Source: Planctomycetota bacterium (lineage in GTDB: Bacteria > Planctomycetota > J058). From it: 64,000 nt of DNA. Of the stretch, positions 44,628 through 52,597 are shown in pieces; the first letter of the stretch is position 1, and each line of letters starts with the position of its first letter. The notes beneath the pieces are model-generated. The model searched no databases, was not told where the DNA came from, and saw nothing but the letters and a program-made list of their open reading frames with translations. The position numbers were made by a program, and so were the translations under genes. Location: contig JAMLIC010000020.1 of assembly GCA_023954375.1 (NCBI GenBank), forward strand, positions 62,001 to 126,000, given 5' to 3'.

Positions 44628-45757
44628 CCCCGCCGGTGCTCGAGCTCAGGGCCCTCTCCCGGGCCTTTCCGCACGGGAGGGGCGCGCCCGTGGTGGCCGT
44701 CGACGGCATGGACCTGCGCGTCGAGCCCGGCGAGCTGGCCTGCCTCGTGGGGCCGTCGGGCTGCGGGAAGAGCACCCTCCTGCGCCTGATCGGGGGCTAC
44801 CTGGCCCCCGACGCCGGCGCGGTGCGCATCGACGGGGTCGAGGTCGCGGGGGCGCCGCCCGAGCGCCGGAGCGTGGGGACGGTGTTCCAGAGCTACGCCC
44901 TCTTCCCGCACCTGTCGGCCCGCGAGAACGTGGCCTTCGGCCTGCGGGTGCGCAGGGTGCCGGCGGCGCAGCTGCGCGCCCGCGTGGACGCGGCGCTCGA
45001 CTGGGTGGCGCTCGACGCGCGTGCGCGCGAGCGGCGCCCGCGCGAGCTGTCGGGGGGGCAGCAGCAGCGCGTGGCGCTGGCGCGGGTGCTCGTGACCGAG
45101 CCGCGCGTGCTCCTGCTCGACGAGCCGTTCGCCAACCTGGACCGCGCCCTGCGCGAGCGCCTGGGGGAGGAGCTGCGGGCGCTGCAGCGCGCCCGCAACC
45201 TGGCGACGGTGCTCGTCACGCACGACCAGGACGAGGCGCTCGCCCTGGCCGACCGGGTCGCCGTCATGCACGCGGGCCGGCTGGAGCAGGTCGATGCGCC
45301 GGCGGGCGTCTACGAGCGGCCGCGCTCGGCGTTCGTCGCCGCCTTCTTCGGGGCGGCCAACCTGCTGCGGGTCGTCGCCGTCACGGGTGACGCGCTCGTG
45401 CTCGAGGGCGGCCTGCGCCTCGCGGCGCAGGCGCTCGGCGCCGCCCGCGCGGGCGACCACGTCCTCGTCCGGCCCGAGCGCCTGGAGGTCTCGGTCTCGG
45501 CCGCGGGGGGGCCGGCGACGGACGGCGACGACGGCGGCGCGTCCTGGCGCGCGCAGGTCGTGTCCGCGACGTACCGCGGCGCGGACGCGCTCCTCACGCT
45601 CGACGCCGGCGGGGCCGCGCTCCGCGCGCGGGTGGCCGCGAAGGAGCGCCCGCCGGCCGCCGGCGCGCGCGTCCGCGTCGAGGTGCCCGCGGGCGCCGCG
45701 TGGCTCGTCCCGGCGAGCGGCCGCCCGCTCCCGGAGACCGCGGCGGCGCTGACGTGA
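44624..45757 (+). CDS. ABC-importer ATPase (PotA-like)
   Basis: GTG 44624 overlaps the previous stop (GTGA). The 377-residue protein has Walker A GPSGCGKST (residues 43-51, Lys49), the Q-loop VFQSYALFPHLS, signature LSGGQQQRVALARVL, Walker B VLLLDEP and the switch His in VLVTHDQDEALALADR. A C-terminal TOBE-type domain (about 285-370) has HVLVRPERLEV and the closing RVRVEVPAGAAWLVP. This is the arrangement of polyamine/iron-type importer ATPases. It energises the binding protein and two permeases around it. Confidence 0.95.
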   Translation: MTPPVLELRALSRAFPHGRGAPVVAVDGMDLRVEPGELACLVGPSGCGKSTLLRLIGGYLAPDAGAVRIDGVEVAGAPPERRSVGTVFQSYALFPHLSARENVAFGLRVRRVPAAQLRARVDAALDWVALDARARERRPRELSGGQQQRVALARVLVTEPRVLLLDEPFANLDRALRERLGEELRALQRARNLATVLVTHDQDEALALADRVAVMHAGRLEQVDAPAGVYERPRSAFVAAFFGAANLLRVVAVTGDALVLEGGLRLAAQALGAARAGDHVLVRPERLEVSVSAAGGPATDGDDGGASWRAQVVSATYRGADALLTLDAGGAALRARVAAKERPPAAGARVRVEVPAGAAWLVPASGRPLPETAAALT

Positions 45758-46656
45758 GCGCCGACGACGAGGTCGCGCCGGGGGGCGCGCGCTGGCTCCC
45801 GCTCGCCCTGGTGACCCCGGCGGCCGCGCTGCTGCTCGTCCTCTTCCTCGCCCCGCTCGCCCTGCTGGTGCGGGTGAGCCTCTACCGGGGCGGCGGCCGC
45901 AGCGGCTTCGGGGTCGGCGGGGCGCTCTACGAGCCGGGCACCTGGTCGCTCCAGGCCTACGCCGCCCTGCGGGACGACCCTTACGCGCGCGAGGTCCTGG
46001 GGTTCACCGTCGCCCTGGGCGTCGGGGTGACGGGCCTGTGCCTCGCGGCGGGCTACCCGCTCGCCTACCTGATCCACCGCCAGCGCGGCCCGCTTAAGAC
46101 CGCCGCCGTGTTCGCCGTGGTCCTCCCCAAGCTGGCGAACCTGCTGGTCGTGCTCTACGGCCTCAAGCTTCTCCTGCGCGAGGAGGGCCCCGTGGCCGGG
46201 GCGGCGGTGTGGCTGGGCCTGGCCGACTCGGCGCCCACGCTGCACTACGGGCTGGCCGCCGTCGTCCTGGGCAAGACCTACCTGGTCGTCCCCTACACCA
46301 CCCTGATCATCCTCGCCGGCCTGGAGCGCCTCGACCCCGCGCTGGTCGAGGCCGCGCGCGGCCTCGGCGCCACCCCCTGGCAGGCGTTCGCGCGCGTGAC
46401 CCTCCCGCTGTCCCTGCCGAGCGTGCGCGCGGCCGCCCTCGTGAGCTTCATCTGGGCGCTGGGGGCCTTCGCCAGCCCCGCCCTGCTGGGGAGCCCCGAC
46501 GAGATCACGCTCGCGGTCGACGTCCAGCGGCAGGCCTTCGAGAACCTGAACTGGCCGCGCGCGGCGGCGGAGGCCGTGCTCATGCTCGTGACCCTGGGCC
46601 TGTGCGTGGCGCTGGCCGGCGCGCCGGGCCTGCTCGCGCGGCGAGGCGCGCGATGA
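45754..46656 (+). CDS. ABC-importer permease 1 (PotB-like)
   Basis: GTG 45754 overlaps the ATPase stop (GTGA). The 300-residue protein has six membrane segments and the permease loop LVEAARGLGATPWQAFARVT, the EAA motif that contacts the ATPase, followed by LPLSLPSVRAAALVSFIWAL. The start (PLALVTPAAALLLVLFLAPL) and GLALAVTxxLYG-type blocks are typical of PotB/CysU-type subunits. It forms a heterodimer with permease 2, whose ATG overlaps its stop. Confidence 0.93.
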   Translation: MSADDEVAPGGARWLPLALVTPAAALLLVLFLAPLALLVRVSLYRGGGRSGFGVGGALYEPGTWSLQAYAALRDDPYAREVLGFTVALGVGVTGLCLAAGYPLAYLIHRQRGPLKTAAVFAVVLPKLANLLVVLYGLKLLLREEGPVAGAAVWLGLADSAPTLHYGLAAVVLGKTYLVVPYTTLIILAGLERLDPALVEAARGLGATPWQAFARVTLPLSLPSVRAAALVSFIWALGAFASPALLGSPDEITLAVDVQRQAFENLNWPRAAAEAVLMLVTLGLCVALAGAPGLLARRGAR

Positions 46657-47564
46657 CGCCAGGGGCGCTCGCCCGGCGGCTCGCGCACGTCGCCCCGCTC
46701 CTGGCGCTCCTGGCCGCCCTCTCCTGGCCGCTGGCCTACGCGGTGTGGATCTCCTTCACTCCGGGCGACCTGCTCGAGGCGCCGGACGGGCCGGGGCGCT
46801 GGTCGCTCCGCTGGTACGTCACCTTCTTCTCGCGCCCCGAGTGGCGCGCGGCGCTGGGGACGAGCCTCGCCGTCGGCCTGCTCTCCGCGGCCCTGGCGAC
46901 GCTGGCCGGCGGCGGCCTGGCCGTCGCGGTGGCGCGCCACCGCTTCCGCGGCCGGCGCCTGCTCGCCGCCGGGGTGCTCGCGCCGCTGTTCGTGCCCGGG
47001 GTCGTCCTGGGGATGGCGCTGCTCCCGCTCGTGCGCGCGCTGGGGCTGTGGGGGACGCTGACCTCCCTCGCGGCGGCGCACGCCCTGTGGTCCATGCCCG
47101 TCGTGTTCCTGGTCGCGCGCGGCGCCCTCGACGAGGTCGACCCGGACCTCGAGCGCGCCGCGCGGGGCCTGGGGGCCAGCCCCGCGCAGGTGCTCCGCCG
47201 GGTGACCCTCCCGCTGGTCCTCCCCGCCTTGCTGGTGGGCGCGCTGCTCGCCTTCGTCGTCTCGCTCAACGAGCTTTACATGGCCCTGTTTCTGGCCACG
47301 CCCGCGACCGAGACGCTGCCCAAGGTCATCTGGCCGAACCTGCGCTACACGCTCACGCCGCTGGTGGCCGCCGCCTCGGGCGTCTCGCTCGCGGTGACCG
47401 CCGGCGCGCTCGTCGCGGCGCTCTGCGCCGCGCGCCTGGTCCGCCGGCTCCGCGGGGCCCGCGCGGACGACCGCGCGCGCACGCACTCGCCGCGCGCGGA
47501 CGACCGTGCGCGCACGTCCACGCACGAGGGGGAAGAACGATGGACCGCCGCCGCATCACCGTGA
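46653..47564 (+). CDS. ABC-importer permease 2 (PotC-like)
   Basis: ATG 46653 overlaps the permease 1 stop (ATGA). The 303-residue protein has six segments, with the EAA loop LERAARGLGASPAQVLRRVT and the closing LPLVLPALLVGALLAFVVSL, then NELYMALFLATPATETLPKV. An Arg/His-rich tail (residues 270-303) holds two near copies of the block RADDRART and runs 25 bases into the porin gene. It partners permease 1. Confidence 0.92.
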   Translation: MTPGALARRLAHVAPLLALLAALSWPLAYAVWISFTPGDLLEAPDGPGRWSLRWYVTFFSRPEWRAALGTSLAVGLLSAALATLAGGGLAVAVARHRFRGRRLLAAGVLAPLFVPGVVLGMALLPLVRALGLWGTLTSLAAAHALWSMPVVFLVARGALDEVDPDLERAARGLGASPAQVLRRVTLPLVLPALLVGALLAFVVSLNELYMALFLATPATETLPKVIWPNLRYTLTPLVAAASGVSLAVTAGALVAALCAARLVRRLRGARADDRARTHSPRADDRARTSTHEGEERWTAAASP

Positions 47565-48865
47565 TCTCGATCGTGGGGCTGCTGCTCGCGGGCCCGGGCC
47601 GCGCCGCGGCGCAGGAGCCCTCCGGGGCCTCCGGCGCCTCCGGCGCCTCCAGCGCCTCCAGCGCCGTGGACCCGCTGGCGCCGCCCGCCGGCGACCCCGG
47701 GGCTCCGTCCGCCTCGCCTCCGCCGGAGGAGCCCGCGCCGCCGCCCCCCGACGTCGACGCCTATGGCCTGCCCAGGACCGTCCTCGGGGGCACCGGCGTC
47801 GGCCAGGCCTACGACGACCTCGTGGCGCTCAAGGACGCGCACCTCCCCATCCAGCTCTCCGCCTGGCACTGGGTGCACCTGAACAACCGCGGGCCGCTGG
47901 CCTCGGACTACGGCATCCCGGGCCTGCGGGGCACGTACTTCTATCAGGTCCTCGTCTACCCCGAGCTGGAGACGACGAGCGCCCTGTTCCCGCGCGTCGG
48001 CGCGCACGTCAACTTCCGCTTCCGCGACGACAAGGACCAGTTCCGCGCGTTCTTCGAGTCGAACTACTGGCTGTGGGAGGCCTACGGCTGGATGGAGACC
48101 CCCGTCGGCCGGTTCAAGGCCGGCAAGGTGTGGAAGCGCTTCGGGATCGACTGGGACGGCACCTTCTGGGGCAACGTCCAGTACCTCGACGGCGACAAGC
48201 TCGACCCCGACTGGGGCGTGTCCCTCGAGAGCCACTGGCAGCTGACGAGCAGCGTCTCCCTCGACACCTTCGCGCAGTACTTCTTCCGCGAGGACCGCGT
48301 GAACGGCTCGCTCGTCGGCGGCGACGCGGAGAGCGCCCGGCGCTCCCGCGAGCGCGACACCGGGGTGGGGCGGGCCGTGGTGACGTGGACGACGGCGGCC
48401 GACCTGCAGCTCGCGCTCGGCCTCTCGGGCGTCCTGGGCCGGGTGGAGAACCGCCGCACGCCGGGGGCCGGCGCGGGCGCGGAGGACTGGCTCCCCGGCG
48501 CCTTCGCGGTGGACCTGACGGTCCGCTGGGGCCAGACCGAGCTCTACCTGGAGTTCTTGCACGGCTGGGGGCGGACGACGCCCATCCGCTACCTGTCAGG
48601 CGGGGCGAGCAACCGGCGCGCCAGCGCGCTGGCCACGCTGGCGCACCGGCTGGGCCCCGTGCGCCTGCACGTCTCGTTCTCGGCCGGCTGGGACGACAAC
48701 CCGTCGGCGCGCCAGACCCTGGCCGTGGCCGGCGGCATCATCTCGCTCACCAGGAACATCGACGTCTACGCGGAGTACGTGCACTGGGAGGTCCACGGCG
48801 CCGAGGGCGACTCGTTCGCCACCTTCGAGAACGGCTTCCAGCTGGCGCTCCACTGGCGCTTCTGA
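47540..48865 (+). CDS. Outer-membrane beta-barrel porin-like protein
   Basis: ATG 47540 gives 441 residues with a signal peptide (RRITVISIVGLLLAGPGRAA, then AQ), and a Gly/Ala/Ser then Pro-rich linker (about 25-75) that repeats SGAS/SSAS. The rest alternates aromatic and polar residues as in a 16- to 18-stranded barrel (WLWEAYGWMETPVGRFKAGK, FATFENGFQLALHWRF), and it ends in the C-terminal Phe needed for outer-membrane assembly. It starts inside the permease 2 gene. Its partners suggest it admits the importer substrate across the outer membrane, in the manner of a specific porin. Confidence 0.87.
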   Translation: MDRRRITVISIVGLLLAGPGRAAAQEPSGASGASGASSASSAVDPLAPPAGDPGAPSASPPPEEPAPPPPDVDAYGLPRTVLGGTGVGQAYDDLVALKDAHLPIQLSAWHWVHLNNRGPLASDYGIPGLRGTYFYQVLVYPELETTSALFPRVGAHVNFRFRDDKDQFRAFFESNYWLWEAYGWMETPVGRFKAGKVWKRFGIDWDGTFWGNVQYLDGDKLDPDWGVSLESHWQLTSSVSLDTFAQYFFREDRVNGSLVGGDAESARRSRERDTGVGRAVVTWTTAADLQLALGLSGVLGRVENRRTPGAGAGAEDWLPGAFAVDLTVRWGQTELYLEFLHGWGRTTPIRYLSGGASNRRASALATLAHRLGPVRLHVSFSAGWDDNPSARQTLAVAGGIISLTRNIDVYAEYVHWEVHGAEGDSFATFENGFQLALHWRF

Positions 48866-49007
48866 GGAGCTCAGGGGGTGGCCGTGGCCGCGGGGGTGTG
48901 GTGCCATGAGGGCCGCGCCCTCGCGAGGTGGCGGGAATGGGAGCGGGGGGCGACCGGTTCCGGTCACGGCGCCGAAGGCGCGCGAAGCGGCGCCGGGGAG
49001 GGTGGTG

Positions 49008-49892
49008 ATGCGAGGGACGGCGACGATCGCGCTCGGGCTCATCATCTCCGTCGCCGGCGGCGTGAGCGCCCGGGGCGGCGACTGGCGGACGCGCGCGGCC
49101 TGGAGCGACGACCTGCCGGCGGCGCTCCGGCGGGCCGGTGAGCGGGGGCGGGTCGTGCTCGCGTTCTTCGGCAAGCCCGGGTGAGCCGCCTGCCAGCGCG
49201 TGGAGGACGGTCCGTTCTCCGCACCCGAGTTCCCCGCCTTCGCCGCCGAGGTCGAGCTGTTCGCGGACCTGGGCGTCGGCCGAGACGCCGGCCTGATGCG
49301 GCGCCTCGGCGGTGACGCCGTCCCCTACCTGGTGTTCCTGGCCCCGGACGGGCGGGCGCTCGGCGCCCACCGCGGCCCGCTGACGGTCGCGGCCCTCGAG
49401 CGCTCGAGGGCGGCCGCGGAGGTCCTGCGCGCCCTGCCCGGGGACGACGGGCTGGCCGTCGAGCAGCAGGCCCGCCGGCTGATCGCGCAGGTGGAGCTCG
49501 GCCTGCTCACCCGCGCGCAGGCCGAAGCCCGCCGCGACGCGCTCGTGGGCCTCGAGGGGGCCGCGCGCGACGCGCTCACCGCGCGCGTGGTCGACGCGGA
49601 GGTCCTGCGGCTGTGGTACGACCGGCAACCGCGGACGCTCGCGGAACGCGTGGCGCTGGGGAGGGTCTACGGGGCCATGTTCCGTAGCGGGGACCGGCCC
49701 GCCCGCCGCGAGGCGGCCGAGGCCTTCTACCTGCTCGCGCTGGACGCCGCCGAGGCCGCCAGGTCGGCGTCGGAGTTCGCCGCGCTCCTCGAGGCCCTGA
49801 CCGCCTGGGGCACCGCCGCCGGGGTGTCCCCCACGACGTTCGCGCCCTTCCAGGCGCGCCTGGAGCGGCTCCGGGGCGCGGGTCGACGATGA
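49008..49892 (+). CDS. Thioredoxin-like selenoprotein (in-frame TGA = Sec59)
   Basis: ATG 49008 has GGGGAGGG a few bases upstream. A signal peptide (MRGTATIALGLIISVAGG, then VSARGG) leads into a thioredoxin fold (WSDDLPAALRRAGERGRVVL, AFFGKPG). TGA at 49182-49184 falls exactly where the active-site first cysteine belongs: GKPG-TGA-AAC-QRV. The same frame continues with EDGPFSAPEFPAFAAEVELF, then RRLGGDAVPYLVFLAPDGRA (the cis-Pro of thioredoxins) and a helical tail of about 140 residues to 49892. With TGA read as Sec the protein is 294 residues and has a UxxC motif (Sec59, Cys62). A 7-bp hairpin with a GG-starting loop lies 24 nt after the TGA. It is predicted to be a periplasmic oxidoreductase. 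It follows the porin gene by 142 bases. Confidence 0.87.
49202..49220 (+). promoter_or_regulatory. Candidate bacterial SECIS hairpin, thioredoxin-like gene
   Basis: GGAGGAC (49202-49208) pairs with GTTCTCC (49214-49220), six Watson-Crick pairs plus one G-U, around the loop GGTCC. Twenty-four bases separate the TGA from the loop. The GG at the loop start matches SelB-binding loop rules. It lies inside the coding sequence. Confidence 0.63.
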
Positions 49893-49920
49893 CTCGCGTC
49901 ACCTGCGCCGGGAGGGCGCC

Positions 49921-51066
49921 CTGAGCGCCCTGTTGCTCCTGGCCGCCGCGTTCCTGGCCTACGCCAACGGGGCGAACGACAACTTCAAGGGCGTGGCCAC
50001 GCTCTACGGCAGCGGCACCGCCAGCTACCGGCGCGCGCTCGCCTGGGCCACGCTCACGACGCTCCTGGGCGCCGGCGCCGCCCTGCTCCTCGGGGGCGCG
50101 CTCGTGGCCGCGTTCGGGGGCAAGGGGCTCGTCCCGGACGCCGTGGCCCGCTCCGAGGCCTTCGCCGCGTCCGTGGCGCTCGGGGCCGCCCTCACGGTGC
50201 TCCTGGCGACCCGCCTGGGCCTGCCCGTGTCCACCACCCACGCGCTCGTCGGCGCCCTGGTGGGGGCGGGGCTCGTGGCCGTGGGCGCGGGGGTGGACCT
50301 GGCGCGGCTAGGGGCCGCGTTCGTGCTGCCGCTGCTGCTCAGCCCGTGCCTGGCGCTGCTGACCGCCGCGGCGCTCTACCCCTGCCTGCGCTGGGCGCGG
50401 CGCCGGCTGGACGTGACCGAGCACACCTGCCTGTGCGTCGGGCCGGCGCGGGTGCTCGTGCCCGTGCCGGTGAGCGTCGTCGGCGTCGCCGCCGCGCCCG
50501 GCCCCACGCTGGCGGTCACGAGCGAGCTGGCGGCCGCGCTGCCGGTCGAGGTCAGCGTGGGCGAGCAGGTGCAGTGCGTCAGGCGCTACGGCGGGCGCGT
50601 CCTGGGCGTCTCGGCCCAGGGGCTCCTCGACGCCTTGCACTACCTCTCCGCCGGCGCGGTGTGCTTCGCCCGCGCCCTCAACGACACCCCCAAGGTGGTG
50701 GGCATCGTGGTGGTGAGCGGGACGCTCGGGGCGGCGCCTGGCCTGGCGCTCGCGGGGGTGGCCATGGCGCTCGGGGGCCTTGTCGGGTCCCGGCGCGTGG
50801 CGGAGACGATGAGCCGGCGCGCCGCGACCCTGAACCCCGGCTCGGGGTTCGCGGCCAACCTGGTCACCTCGGCGCTCGTGCTCGGCGCCTCCGGCCTGGC
50901 CGTCCCCGTGTCCACGACGCACGTCTCCTGCGGCGGGATCTTCGGCATCGGCGCGGTCACGGGGAGCGCCCGCTGGCGCGTGGTCGCGCAGATCCTCCTC
51001 GCCTGGGTCACGACCCTGCCCCTGGGCGCGGGGCTGGCGGCGGTGGTCTACCGGCTGGTCGCCTGA
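49921..51066 (+). CDS. PiT-family inorganic phosphate transporter
   Basis: The protein is about 380 residues with two copies of the PiT signature: LAYANGANDNFKGVATLYGS near the N-terminus and FARALNDTPKVVGIVVVSG in the second half. The paired conserved blocks GLPVSTTHALVGALVGAGLV and LAVPVSTTHVSCGGIFGIGA confirm it. About ten membrane segments surround a central loop. It is a proton- or sodium-coupled phosphate (or metal-phosphate) permease. The start is unclear: a GGGAGGG at 49910 serves a CTG at 49921, while a TTG at 49933 has none. An 11-codon frame (49889-49924) overlaps the previous stop and may couple translation. PiT proteins can also carry selenite in some organisms, noteworthy beside selenoprotein genes but unproven here. 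Confidence 0.9.
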   Translation: MSALLLLAAAFLAYANGANDNFKGVATLYGSGTASYRRALAWATLTTLLGAGAALLLGGALVAAFGGKGLVPDAVARSEAFAASVALGAALTVLLATRLGLPVSTTHALVGALVGAGLVAVGAGVDLARLGAAFVLPLLLSPCLALLTAAALYPCLRWARRRLDVTEHTCLCVGPARVLVPVPVSVVGVAAAPGPTLAVTSELAAALPVEVSVGEQVQCVRRYGGRVLGVSAQGLLDALHYLSAGAVCFARALNDTPKVVGIVVVSGTLGAAPGLALAGVAMALGGLVGSRRVAETMSRRAATLNPGSGFAANLVTSALVLGASGLAVPVSTTHVSCGGIFGIGAVTGSARWRVVAQILLAWVTTLPLGAGLAAVVYRLVA

Positions 51067-51263
51067 GCGCCTCCGGGACCACCGCCAGCGATGGCCCGAC
51101 TCGATCGGCAAGGAGTGCCGCGAGCGCAACGTGACACGCGGCGGCATGGCTCGGCTGACCCGACGGTGCGCCTGCCGCGCTCGCGGGACCGTCCTCTCGT
51201 GTCTCGTCTGTCGCGAGCGTGTCGTGTCCGGCGCCCGGTACGGCCCATGCGATCCGGGCGGCC

Positions 51264-51764
51264 ATGATCCCCGTGGACGCCATCCGCGAGGCGCTCCGGA
51301 ACGACCGATCTACGTCAATGGTCCGGCGTCGCCGCATCGCGCTTCTGGCGGCGCTCGGGCTGGCCGACTTCGCCCTGATCTCGCTCTACCAGACGGGCGT
51401 GATCCGCCACCTCCCGGACCTCCCGGGGCGGCTGTTCGACTCGGACCAGGTGAACGCGTCGCACAAGGCTTACGCCTGGGGCCTCCCCGACGGCACCACG
51501 GGCGCGATGCTCTACGCGCTGACCCTCATGCTCGCGACGGCCGGCGGGACCCGAGCCACCGGCAGACCTCCCTTCCTGTCGCTCGTCATGGGCGGGGTGG
51601 TCGGGGTGGGGGTGGTGGGCGCCCTCGACTACCTGCGCGATATGGTCTTCGAGCAGCGGCGCGTGTGCCTTTACTGCGTCACCGGCGCGGCGCTGAACCT
51701 GGGCATGGGCGCCATCGCGGCCCGCGAGGTCGGCGAGGCGCTCCGGGAGCTGCGCGGGGCCTGA
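51264..51764 (+). CDS. VKOR-like membrane thiol oxidoreductase without loop cysteines
   Basis: ATG 51264 gives 166 residues with four hydrophobic segments: IALLAALGLADFALISLYQT, then GAMLYALTLMLA, LSLVMGGVVGVGVVGALDYL and CLYCVTGAALNLGMGAIA. The core matches VKOR proteins (SDQVNASHKAYAWGLPDGTTG; and the active CxxC as VCLYC at the end of a segment). The loop cysteine pair that normally passes disulfides outward is replaced by non-cysteine residues, so it may need a partner to supply thiols. The deiodinase-like selenoprotein begins 31 bases after its stop, making a functional pair likely. Confidence 0.82.
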   Translation: MIPVDAIREALRNDRSTSMVRRRRIALLAALGLADFALISLYQTGVIRHLPDLPGRLFDSDQVNASHKAYAWGLPDGTTGAMLYALTLMLATAGGTRATGRPPFLSLVMGGVVGVGVVGALDYLRDMVFEQRRVCLYCVTGAALNLGMGAIAAREVGEALRELRGA

Positions 51765-51795
51765 CCCCGACGGCGGGGGGAAGGACAGGAAGCCC

Positions 51796-52590
51796 ATGGA
51801 GTATTCGTACCCCCACTTCCAGCGGGAGCTCCTGCGCGAGGACTCCAGCTTCACGGGCGGGCCGACGCCGGGCCAGCCGCTGCCCGACTTCGACCTGCCG
51901 ACGATCGACGGCGGTCGGCTGCGCAGGTCCGACCTGGCCGGGCGTCCCTTCGCGCTCCTCTTCGGCTCCTTCACCTGACCCATGACCAGGAGCGCCGGGC
52001 CGGCGCTCAGGCAGCTTCACCGGGAGCTCGGGGACCGGGTCCAGTTCGTGACCCTCTACGTGCGCGAGGCGCATCCGGGCGAGCGGGTCCCGCAGCCGCA
52101 CACGCTCGAGGAGAAGGTGGCGCACGCGCGCGCCTACGCCCGGCGCGACGGGATCGCCTGGCCGGTCGCCGTGGACGACGTGCAGGGCACGCTGCACCGC
52201 GCGCTCGACCCCAAACCGAGCTCCGCCTACCTCGTGGACGCGCGCGGGGTCGTGGTCGGGCGCACGCTCTGGTCGAACGACGTGCGCGGCGTGCGCCAGG
52301 GGATCGAGGCCCTGGCCCGGGGCGAGGCGCCCGGCGAGCGCACGGCCCGCCTGGCCCCCATGCTCCGCGGCCTGGGCGTCATGCGCGAGGTCCTGCGCCA
52401 GGCCGGCCGGCAGGCCGAGCGCGACCTGCTGCGCGCGGTGCCGCCTCTCTACCTGCTGGCGGTCGTGGCGCGCGGGTTCCGCCCGCTCCCGCCGCTCGCG
52501 CGCGGGGTCCTGGCCAACGGCGTGGCGGTCGCGGCGGGGCTGGCGCTGGTGGGCGCGGCCGTCGCCCTCCGGCGTCGCGGGACCGCGTGA
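51796..52590 (+). CDS. Iodothyronine deiodinase-like selenoprotein (in-frame TGA = Sec61)
   Basis: From ATG 51796 the frame reads MEYSYPHFQRELLREDSSF and PGQPLPDFDLPTIDGGRLRR, a redoxin-type N-terminus, then FALLFGSFT-TGA-PMTRSAG. Vertebrate deiodinases have FGSCT-Sec-PPF here, so TGA (51976-51978) sits exactly at the Sec. The frame continues with ALRQLHRELGDRVQFVTLYV and REAHPGERV, matching the deiodinase YxxEAHPxD motif, and SSAYLVDARGVVVGRTLWSN. An acidic-free helix and one hydrophobic segment (ANGVAVAAGLALVGAAVAL) close a 264-residue protein. A 7-bp hairpin with loop GGGCC lies 18 nt after the TGA. Substrate is probably not thyroid hormone; a dehalogenase or peroxidase-type reaction is possible. 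It converges on the TolC gene with seven bases between stops. Confidence 0.89.
51990..52008 (+). promoter_or_regulatory. Candidate bacterial SECIS hairpin, deiodinase-like gene
   Basis: GAGCGCC (51990-51996) pairs perfectly with GGCGCTC (52002-52008) around the loop GGGCC, or 8 bp with GGC if the outer loop bases pair. Eighteen bases separate the TGA from the loop. It is the most stable of the three candidate hairpins. Confidence 0.68.
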
Positions 52591-52597
52591 CCGGCCC

